Shown piece after piece: positions 1-5,046 of a DNA stretch of 5,046 nucleotides; within the stretch, counting starts at the first letter, position 1; every line of letters begins with the position of its first letter. Below the pieces are notes generated by a model. That model saw nothing but the letters and a program-made list of their open reading frames with translations. It did not search any database and was not told the DNA's origin. Source of the DNA: Actinomycetota bacterium (GTDB lineage Bacteria; Actinomycetota; Acidimicrobiia; Acidimicrobiales; RAAP-2). The translations under genes and the position numbers were made by a program. The stretch spans positions 1 to 5,046 of the forward strand of contig WLKR01000113.1 of NCBI GenBank assembly GCA_009701115.1. Direction: 5' to 3'.

Positions 1-12
1 CAGTCTGTATGC

Positions 13-630
13 ATGCATAATGTCGATCTGGTCTGGTCCGACGCCACGGCCGAAGTTCACCGATTTGTGGTTGGACCCGTAGAAAACAACGTCTACGTGG
101 TTCGGTGTCGCCAAACGGGCGAGGCGCTTCTCATTGATGCGGCCAACGAACACGAACGGCTGCTCGACATCGCCCGGGCTCTGGGCGTCCAAAAAGTCGT
201 AGAAACGCATGGTCACTGGGACCACATCCAGGCCGTCGAAGCCGTACGTGAGGCCGGTATTGATGTCTGGGTTCGCCAAGAAGATGCGGCCATGTTGCCG
301 AGCTACGACGCCCTCCTCGAAGACGACGCCGTTTTATCGGTGGGGGCACTCCGCATTCGGACACTCCACACTCCCGGTCACACCCCAGGATCTATCTGCT
401 TTTCGCTCGAAAACACCCCCGTCCTCTTTACTGGTGACACCCTTTTTCCGGGCGGACCTGGCAATGCCACCTTCGAAGGCGGCGACTTCCCGACCATCAT
501 CCAATCCATAGAAAATCGCATCTTTCGGGCTTTCGATGGCGAGACCTTGATTTGGCCCGGGCACGGTGCTCCAAGCACCGTCGGAGCTGAATCACCCTCG
601 CTGGATACCTGGGTGGCCCGAGGCTGGTAG
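13..630 (+). CDS. MBL-fold metallohydrolase (glyoxalase II-like), start uncertain
   Basis: This is a soluble, probably cytoplasmic metallo-beta-lactamase-fold hydrolase of 205 residues. All metal-binding motifs are visible: THGHWDH at residues 65-71 (H66, H68, D70, H71), HTPGHT at 119-124 (H123), TGD at 140-142 (D142) and PGHG at 182-185 (H184), so a dinuclear metal site is expected. It is shorter than classical glyoxalase II (about 250 residues) and lacks the C-terminal glutathione-binding part, so the substrate is unknown. In an actinobacterium a mycothiol thioester or another small thioester is possible, but that is inference. The GPGN stretch (148-151), the DFPTII segment (158-163) and the W-x-x-RGW ending resemble short actinobacterial members of the family, as far as I recall. 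The start is unsure: the frame is open to base 1, and no convincing Shine-Dalgarno precedes the ATG. It lies 38 bases before sufC on the same strand and is probably cotranscribed with it. Confidence 0.85.
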   Translation: MHNVDLVWSDATAEVHRFVVGPVENNVYVVRCRQTGEALLIDAANEHERLLDIARALGVQKVVETHGHWDHIQAVEAVREAGIDVWVRQEDAAMLPSYDALLEDDAVLSVGALRIRTLHTPGHTPGSICFSLENTPVLFTGDTLFPGGPGNATFEGGDFPTIIQSIENRIFRAFDGETLIWPGHGAPSTVGAESPSLDTWVARGW

Positions 631-654
631 CCGGAGGGGTATTTCACACACGGC

Positions 655-660
655 GGTAGG
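655..660 (+). promoter_or_regulatory. Probable ribosome binding site of sufC
   Basis: GGTAGG lies 8 bases before the GTG at 669. An in-frame TAG at 657-659 closes the reading frame upstream, so the GTG is the only reasonable start giving the full N-terminal beta strand before the Walker A loop. The match to the anti-Shine-Dalgarno is partial. Confidence 0.45.
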
Positions 661-668
661 CTTTAACC

Positions 669-1427
669 GTGACCGCTCCCCTCTTAGAACTCCAGAATCT
701 CCACGTTGTAGCCGAAGATTCACAAATTCTCCGTGGAGTGAACCTCACTATCAACGCTGGCGAGGTTCACGCCTTGATGGGACCCAACGGAGCCGGGAAG
801 TCAACCCTTTCCAACGTCATCATGGGTCACCCCGGATACACCATCACCGAAGGACGGGTCCTGCTCAATGGTGAGGACATCGCCACTTGGACCGCCGATG
901 CGCGGGCCCGGGCCGGGATCTTCTTGGCTTTCCAGTATCCAGAAGCCATCAGCGGCGTCTCGGTCATCCAATTTCTTCGTCAAGCAGTCGCCGCCCGGAA
1001 GGGTCTCGATGAACTGAGCGTTCTGGAGGTCCGCATGGACCTCATGGAATGGATGGATCGACTCGGCATGGACAGCACCTTTGCCGAGCGTCACCTCAAC
1101 GAAGGCTTCTCTGGTGGCGAGCGCAAGCGTAACGAAGTTCTCCAGATGGCCCTCCTCGAGCCCATTGTGGCCCTGTTGGATGAGACCGACTCCGGCCTCG
1201 ACATCGACGCGCTTCGCGTCGTGGCCAACGGTGTTCGCACCGTCAAGGCGGCGCATCCGGAAATGGGCGTCATCCTCGTAACCCACTACGTCAAACTCCT
1301 CGATGAACTGAAGCCCGATCACGTGCACGTCTTGATTGATGGCGAAATTGTCCATTCCGGAGACGCCACCGTGGCCGACACCATCGAGCGTGAGGGATAC
1401 GAGCCCTTCCGACTGGTGAAGAGTTGA
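669..1427 (+). CDS. sufC: Fe-S cluster assembly ATPase SufC
   Basis: SufC is the cytosolic ABC-type ATPase that drives the SufBCD scaffold during Fe-S cluster assembly; it is not a transporter. The 252 residues match the usual family length. Visible motifs are Walker A GPNGAGKST at 38-46, Q-loop FQYP at 88-91, ABC signature SGGERKR at 148-154, Walker B LLDET at 169-173 with D171 and E172, the SufC-typical DSGLD D-loop at 174-178, and the switch histidine H206 in VTHY. The lysine in SGGERKR is kept, as in well-studied SufC proteins. The usual E-I/V-P-G-V after the Q-loop reads EAISGV here (92-97), an unusual substitution. It starts at GTG, and its stop overlaps the start of sufS, so translation is probably coupled. 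SufB and SufD are not in the window and may lie upstream. A second, different SufC is encoded on the other strand at the right edge. Confidence 0.96.
   Translation: MTAPLLELQNLHVVAEDSQILRGVNLTINAGEVHALMGPNGAGKSTLSNVIMGHPGYTITEGRVLLNGEDIATWTADARARAGIFLAFQYPEAISGVSVIQFLRQAVAARKGLDELSVLEVRMDLMEWMDRLGMDSTFAERHLNEGFSGGERKRNEVLQMALLEPIVALLDETDSGLDIDALRVVANGVRTVKAAHPEMGVILVTHYVKLLDELKPDHVHVLIDGEIVHSGDATVADTIEREGYEPFRLVKS
1424..1427 (+). other. TTGA stop/start overlap coupling sufC to sufS
   Basis: The four bases TTGA hold the TTG start of sufS (1424-1426) and the TGA stop of sufC (1425-1427). Upstream, the sufS frame is closed by TGA at 1391-1393 with no other ATG, GTG or TTG in between. The next internal Met is residue 44, beyond conserved N-terminal sequence, so the TTG start is well supported. 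GGTGAAG at 1415-1421 may act as a weak ribosome binding site. Reinitiation by ribosomes finishing sufC is the likely route. Confidence 0.8.
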
Positions 1428-2659
1428 GTTTCTTTCTCCCATCCCAAGTCCGCAGTGATATTCCACTGCTGCATCGGGAGGTCCATGAGCGCCCCATCGT
1501 CTACCTCGACACGGCCGCTACCGCACTAACGCCGCGCATTGTTATTGAGTCAATGCAGCGCTACTACGAGACGTATCACTCCAATGTGCACCGAGCGGTC
1601 TACGTCACCGCCGCCGAGGCCACCGAGGCCTACGAACATGCGCGCATTGCCATCGGGCGCTTCATTGGCGCGCCACATCCAGCGGACGAACTGATCTTCA
1701 CGCACGGCACGACCGAATCCTTCAACCTCTTGGCTAAGTCGTGGGGCCGGGCCAACCTCACGTCGTCCGACGTTGTCGTGCTGACCGAGATGGAACACCA
1801 CGCCAACTTGGTGCCTTGGTTCCAGCTCCGAGAAGAAATTGGCTTTGAAATCCGCTTCATCAAGGTCACTGATGATTTTCGCCTCGACCTTTCTAATCTT
1901 GATGAACTTCTACGGGGAGCCAAACTGCTCTCCGTGACCGGCATGTCAAACGTGCTCGGAACGATTAACCCCATTGCTGAGTTGGCTGCAGCGGCCCACG
2001 CTGCCGGTGCGCTGATTGCCGTCGACGGAGCCCAGTCGGTCGCCCACGGGGTGACCGACGTGGTCGCACTTGACATCGACTTTTTGGCCTTTGGCGCCCA
2101 CAAGATGCTGGGACCCACGGGTATCGGAGCGCTCTGGGTGCGCCGCACCATTCTGGACTCCATGCCCCCATTTCTCGGTGGCGGCGGCATGATCGCTGAC
2201 GTCAGCCTCAACGGGTTTTCGGCCGCCGCGGGAATCGCTAAATACGAGGCCGGTACGCCACCAATCGCTGAAGCCATTGGATTCCACACGGCCGCGCACT
2301 ACCTCGAGAGCCTGGGCATGGAAGATATCGCGGCCTACGAGCACCAGCTAACGGCCTCGCTCCTAGACCAGTTAGCGACACAGTTTCCAGAGCGAATTCG
2401 CGTTATCGGACCCACCACTATGGAGATGCGTGGTGGGGTGGTCAGCTTTGATGTCCAAGGCGTTCACCCCCACGACGTGGCCCAAGTCCTCGACCAGTTC
2501 GGCGTTTGCGTGCGACCAGGACACCACTGCGCCAAACCTCTAATGAAACGCTTTTCTCTCGCTGCTACGGCTCGAGCCAGCTTTGGTCCCTACTCGGATG
2601 AATCTGATATCGAAACGCTGATGACGGCGCTCGACGACGCCGTTAGGTTGTTTGGCTAA
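1424..2659 (+). CDS. sufS: Cysteine desulfurase SufS (group II, PLP-dependent)
   Basis: This enzyme converts L-cysteine to L-alanine and leaves a persulfide on its active-site cysteine, which is passed to SufU for Fe-S assembly. Its 411 residues fit the SufS/CsdA family. Landmarks are the N-terminal VRSDIP (9-14) and YLDTAAT (27-33), the cofactor-pocket HGTTE (94-98), the PLP-stacking H125 in EMEHHAN, SNVLGT (175-180), D201 and Q204 in VDGAQS, the Schiff-base lysine K227 in FGAHK, and catalytic C369 in RPGHHCAKPLM (364-374), followed by ARASFGPY (383-390) with R384. The motif before the lysine is G-A-H-K, whereas E. coli SufS has S-G-H-K. The serine thought to contact the PLP phosphate is therefore glycine 224. 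Everything else argues for an active enzyme. It starts at TTG overlapping sufC, and ends 2 bases before sufU. Confidence 0.96.
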   Translation: MSFFLPSQVRSDIPLLHREVHERPIVYLDTAATALTPRIVIESMQRYYETYHSNVHRAVYVTAAEATEAYEHARIAIGRFIGAPHPADELIFTHGTTESFNLLAKSWGRANLTSSDVVVLTEMEHHANLVPWFQLREEIGFEIRFIKVTDDFRLDLSNLDELLRGAKLLSVTGMSNVLGTINPIAELAAAAHAAGALIAVDGAQSVAHGVTDVVALDIDFLAFGAHKMLGPTGIGALWVRRTILDSMPPFLGGGGMIADVSLNGFSAAAGIAKYEAGTPPIAEAIGFHTAAHYLESLGMEDIAAYEHQLTASLLDQLATQFPERIRVIGPTTMEMRGGVVSFDVQGVHPHDVAQVLDQFGVCVRPGHHCAKPLMKRFSLAATARASFGPYSDESDIETLMTALDDAVRLFG

Positions 2660-2661
2660 CG

Positions 2662-3123
2662 ATGTCAAACCTTGAAGATCTCTACCGCGAAATTATTCTG
2701 GACCACTACCGGAATCCCCGTAACCGGGGCGAGTTAGTCACACCACCGGCCCACAAGGCCGAAGGATTCAATCCGCTCTGTGGCGACGAAATCACCGTTT
2801 ACCTCCAAGTGGAGGACGGCACGCTGGTCGACATCAAGATTGCCGGCCACGGCTGTTCAATCTCGCAGTCCTCAGCCTCGCTCATGACCGCAGCCGTGAA
2901 GGGCAAGCCCCTAGAAACGGTTCGAGGCACGATTGACACGTTCAAGCAACTGATGACCGTTCACGAGACCTCTCTCGATACTGAAGTTGATCCGGAGCCG
3001 GTCAACCTCCGTGCACTCGGCGAACTCGCTGCTCTTCAGGGTGTTGTGAAGTTCCCAGTTCGCATCAAGTGCGCCACGCTGGCGTGGAACACGCTCACGC
3101 AAGGTCTCAACGACCTCTCGTAA
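2662..3123 (+). CDS. sufU: SufU, zinc-dependent sulfur acceptor for SufS
   Basis: SufU takes the persulfide sulfur from SufS and hands it on to Fe-S assembly; it replaces SufE in many Gram-positive bacteria. The 153 residues match SufU rather than the shorter IscU. The four zinc-site residues are present: C40 and D42 in LCGDE, C65 in HGCSIS, and C137 in FPVRIKCATLAW (131-142). The segment between the second and third cysteines carries the extra stretch (roughly 100-127) that separates SufU from IscU, ending in LAALQGVVKFPVR. The N-terminal YREIILDHYRNPRN (8-21) is also characteristic. The ATG lies 2 bases after the sufS stop with no clear ribosome binding site, so translation probably depends on coupling to sufS. 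An in-frame TAG at 2644-2646 rules out a longer form. Its stop is 3 bases from the stop of the LCP gene on the opposite strand. Confidence 0.95.
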   Translation: MSNLEDLYREIILDHYRNPRNRGELVTPPAHKAEGFNPLCGDEITVYLQVEDGTLVDIKIAGHGCSISQSSASLMTAAVKGKPLETVRGTIDTFKQLMTVHETSLDTEVDPEPVNLRALGELAALQGVVKFPVRIKCATLAWNTLTQGLNDLS

Positions 3124-3126
3124 TAC
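3124..3126. other. Convergent gene junction of 3 bases
   Basis: The sufU TAA ends at 3123, and the stop of the opposite-strand LCP gene begins at 3127. There is no room for an independent terminator. The only inverted repeat here is five A/T pairs (TAATA at 3121-3125 and TATTA at 3132-3136), too weak to be an intrinsic terminator. Transcripts of the two operons therefore probably overlap at their 3' ends. Confidence 0.75.
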
Positions 3127-4452
3127 TTACTTATTAGCCTCGCCGGGGAAGCAGGGCTTGGGGTTGAAGTAGTACGCATTATTGGTTGGCTGCGTTGTTG
3201 TCGTCACGTGATGCTTCACGGTCGTACCCGTGTGCTTCACCGTGGTGGAGGTGGTCGTCGTAGGCAACGGCACAAACGGAGGCTGAGGCGTCTGCAACAG
3301 TGCGTTCGGTGGCGGATTCGTCGGCTTGATCAACGAAGATCCAAAAACATTGACGAGAAGCTTCTGCGCTGCAGGCTGGTTGACAACGAGAACACTGCCG
3401 TAGTTCCCGACGCGCCCGGGGCTGATGGTCGGCATGGTGTAGGTCATCATCTGATTGGGGTCGAAGTTGTGAAATTTCACGGCGAGGGCAATCACGTTAT
3501 TGAGGGTGAAGGAATTATCAATCGTGATGCCCTCGGGCAGCTTGCCTAGAACATTCATAATCGTGTTGGGGTTGTACTCCTTGCGGGCTCGCAGAATCAT
3601 CGCGCGCAGGAAGGCGTCTTGACGATAGATACGGCCGTAGTCACTCGTTCCGTCGTAGTACCAGTGACCATTTTGGAACCATTCAAAGTGGCGAGACCGA
3701 GCTACGGCAAGGGCGCTGATGCCGTCAATGTGCTGGCAGCCAGGCGTAAAGATACGAAGACCCGAGTACGCATCTCGAGCCCGGTAGGGGAAGTTCATGT
3801 ACAGCCCGCCTAGCGCAACGACCGAGTTCGCCAAGCCACCGAAGCTGACTTCCACAATGTGGTTGATGGGAATGCCGAAGTTCGCAGTGATGGTGCGGGC
3901 CAGCAATTCGGGGCCACTGCCATAGTTCACGTTGATGCGGTTAAACCGGGTGTAGAGACCGGTGTTTTCCAGTAGCGACACCATGGTGTCGCGTGGGATT
4001 GAAATCACGGAAATCTTCTGAGCACCCGGGTCAACATGGATGATCTTCACCACGTCGCTACGTTGTCCCGCAACCGTGCCGGCCTGAGCCGCGGCTGAGC
4101 CGTGGAGGCCGACGCGAGAGTCAGAGCCTACGGAGAGAATATTAAAAGGCTCATCGCCAATCGTGGGAAGGCAGGTTTTGCAGCCCAAGTTGTTGAGCTT
4201 TTCGAAATTCGAACGCAGGCCCCAGTAGGAATAACCAACAAAGCCAGTGCCTATCACCGCGATGGCTAGGAGCACTGCAGTGACTCGACGGCGCAGTAAC
4301 GATTTGCGACCTCGCTTCGAAGCGCGCTTAGTGCCTCGAGGCGACTTACGGGTCACTCCGGAACGGCTATCAATCGCATCGCCCAAGGCAATGAGTCGGT
4401 CTTCGTTACCAACTTTGCGATTACGAGATCCGCCTGTACGCCCAGTAGCCAT
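3127..4452 (-). CDS. LytR-CpsA-Psr (LCP) family cell-wall polymer ligase
   Basis: LCP proteins move glycopolymers from a polyprenyl-phosphate lipid carrier onto peptidoglycan at the outer face of the membrane. This 441-residue protein has a very basic cytoplasmic N-terminus (about 1-56), one membrane helix (about 57-79) and an extracytoplasmic LCP domain (about 103-292). Family motifs are SVGSDSR (107-113, D111 and R113), SDVV (132-135, D133), SIPRDTM (151-157, R154 and D155), RFNRINVNYG (169-178), GGLYMNFPY (215-223), the PGCQHIDG loop (237-244) and DYGRIYRQ (271-278, R274, R277, Q278). The tail (about 377-441) is rich in Pro and Thr and ends beyond a TTVKH repeat; it probably forms a flexible cell-wall segment. 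Four cysteines (91, 94, 239, 434) all lie outside the membrane. An in-frame TAA directly before the ATG fixes the start. It follows the right-hand sufC by 26 bases and may be cotranscribed with it. The polymer is unknown. Confidence 0.92.
   Translation of the reverse strand: MATGRTGGSRNRKVGNEDRLIALGDAIDSRSGVTRKSPRGTKRASKRGRKSLLRRRVTAVLLAIAVIGTGFVGYSYWGLRSNFEKLNNLGCKTCLPTIGDEPFNILSVGSDSRVGLHGSAAAQAGTVAGQRSDVVKIIHVDPGAQKISVISIPRDTMVSLLENTGLYTRFNRINVNYGSGPELLARTITANFGIPINHIVEVSFGGLANSVVALGGLYMNFPYRARDAYSGLRIFTPGCQHIDGISALAVARSRHFEWFQNGHWYYDGTSDYGRIYRQDAFLRAMILRARKEYNPNTIMNVLGKLPEGITIDNSFTLNNVIALAVKFHNFDPNQMMTYTMPTISPGRVGNYGSVLVVNQPAAQKLLVNVFGSSLIKPTNPPPNALLQTPQPPFVPLPTTTTSTTVKHTGTTVKHHVTTTTQPTNNAYYFNPKPCFPGEANK
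3211..3246 (-). repeat. Short coding repeat (TTVKH twice) in the LCP tail
   Basis: Two 15-base units (3211-3225 and 3232-3246, differing at 3 positions) each encode TTVKH at residues 410-414 and 403-407. Around them the tail is nearly all Thr, with Ser, His, Lys and Pro. This is a low-complexity linker, likely to vary in length between relatives. Confidence 0.6.
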
Positions 4453-4478
4453 TTACTCAAATTACCAACGATGAACCG

Positions 4479-5046
4479 TTAGAGACGGTCATCGCGTAAT
4501 TCTTTGAATGGTTCGTAGCCATCACGCTCAAGTACTTCAGCCAATTCTGGTCCGCCTTCGGCCACCACTCGCCCCGCGCTCATGACGTGAATTACATCAG
4601 GCGTGAGTTCTTGCAGGAGTCGGCGGAAGTGAGTAATGGCCAAAACGCCAAGTCCCCATTCCTTCGTGGCCAGCTCCAAGCGTCGGGCGACAGCACCGAG
4701 CGCATCGACATCGAGTCCGGAGTCGATCTCGTCCAACACTGCGAAGGCCGGCTTCAAAACACCTAACTGCACAACTTCGGCGCGCTTACGCTCGCCACCG
4801 CTGAGGTCGACATTGACAAAGCGCTCGAGTAACTCTGGGCGGAGACCAACATTGACTGCCTCGAGGGCCATAGTGGCTTCGACTTCATTACGCTTTGCGC
4901 CCGCAGCCACCAGCATGTCGACGGGACGAACGCCGGGAACTTCCATGGGATGTTGGAGTGCCAGAAAGAGGCCCGCCCGTGTTCGTTCCGACGGAGCGAG
5001 CCCCAAGAGTTCAAGACCATCAAGCTTTACCGAACCGCCAGTAACG
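4479..5046 (-). CDS. sufC: Second SufC-type Fe-S assembly ATPase, 5' end outside window
   Basis: The frame stays open to the right edge, so this is the C-terminal 188 or so residues of a gene that begins beyond 5046; the TTG at 5006 is internal. The Walker A loop is not in the window. Visible parts are the GSVKLDGLEL strand and turn, the Q-loop LALQHP, EVPGV after it, the signature DLSGGERKR (SGGERKR encoded at 4802-4782), Walker B with Asp at 4733-4731 and Glu at 4730-4728 followed by the SufC-typical DSGLDVDAL, and the switch histidine at 4631-4629 in AITHF. The end, DGYEPFKEL, resembles the EGYEPFR ending of the left-hand SufC. The segment from Q-loop to signature is 8 residues shorter than in the other SufC. 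It is a diverged paralogue, not a recent copy. SufB and SufD may lie upstream on this strand, outside the window. The LCP gene follows after 26 bases. Confidence 0.92.
   Translation of the reverse strand, partial: VTGGSVKLDGLELLGLAPSERTRAGLFLALQHPMEVPGVRPVDMLVAAGAKRNEVEATMALEAVNVGLRPELLERFVNVDLSGGERKRAEVVQLGVLKPAFAVLDEIDSGLDVDALGAVARRLELATKEWGLGVLAITHFRRLLQELTPDVIHVMSAGRVVAEGGPELAEVLERDGYEPFKELRDDRL

Noticed and set aside
8..19. Perfect 12-base palindrome TATGCATGCATA over the start of the MBL gene
   Set aside because: A palindrome this size is expected about once in 5 kb by chance, and no second copy or promoter is visible. It could be an operator, but nothing supports it.
13..630. MBL protein as an ETHE1-type persulfide dioxygenase, tempting because of the sulfur genes next to it
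   Set aside because: After TGD the ETHE1 family has an RGCGRTDFQ-like stretch. Here it reads LFPGGPGN, and the rest fits other short MBL hydrolases better.
633..638. GAGGGG-type purine run resembling a ribosome binding site before sufC
   Set aside because: It is about 30 bases from the GTG at 669, no start codon follows at a proper distance, and an in-frame stop at 657-659 lies between it and sufC.
801..1466. Open frame of 221 codons on the - strand opposite sufC
   Set aside because: It is antisense to a textbook SufC with all ABC motifs. Its protein shows no recognisable domain, and it is explained by codon bias of the real gene.
3121..3136. Inverted repeat TAATA / TATTA at the sufU-LCP junction
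   Set aside because: Five A/T pairs with a 6-base loop and no T-run on either strand are too weak for an intrinsic terminator.
3208..3549. Open frame of 113 codons on the + strand within the LCP gene
   Set aside because: It is antisense to the LCP tail and domain. The Arg-rich translation is typical of a shadow of Thr/Pro-rich coding.
4479..5006. Right-hand SufC as a complete short protein starting at the TTG at 5006
   Set aside because: The frame continues upstream to the window edge with SufC-like sequence (GSVKLDGLEL), so the gene is cut by the edge, not truncated.
669..5046. The two sufC genes as arms of a recent inverted duplication or mobile element
   Set aside because: The proteins differ widely outside the ATP-binding motifs and in length, and there are no flanking repeats or transposase genes.

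Overview
The window is a compact, all-coding stretch of bacterial chromosome, most likely from an actinobacterium. The grounds are moderately high G+C, GTG and TTG starts, a cysteine desulfurase paired with SufU, a short actinobacterial-type MBL hydrolase and an LCP cell-wall ligase. A deep-branching group such as Acidimicrobiia would fit, but that is a guess. I see no RNA genes, insertion sequences, CRISPR arrays or phage genes, and no intergenic gap longer than 38 bases.

Left to centre (+ strand): an MBL-fold metallohydrolase (13-630) is followed after 38 bases by sufC (669-1427), sufS (1424-2659, TTG start, 4-base overlap with sufC) and sufU (2662-3123, 2 bases after sufS). These four look like one operon. 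SufS takes sulfur from cysteine as a persulfide, SufU accepts it, and SufC is the ATPase of the SufBCD scaffold on which Fe-S clusters are built. SufB and SufD are not in the window.

Right (- strand): a second, clearly diverged sufC (4479 to beyond 5046, 5' part cut off by the window edge) is followed after 26 bases by a gene for a membrane-anchored LytR-CpsA-Psr (LCP) protein (4452-3127). This LCP gene runs head-on into sufU, with only 3 bases between the two stop codons.

The main points of interest are the two non-identical SufC ATPases in opposed operons about 3 kb apart, a glycine in place of the serine expected near the PLP lysine of SufS, an LCP protein with four extracytoplasmic cysteines including a CxxC, and the almost gapless convergent junction. 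No wholly new system is evident. The window reads as an Fe-S assembly locus with an unusual arrangement.
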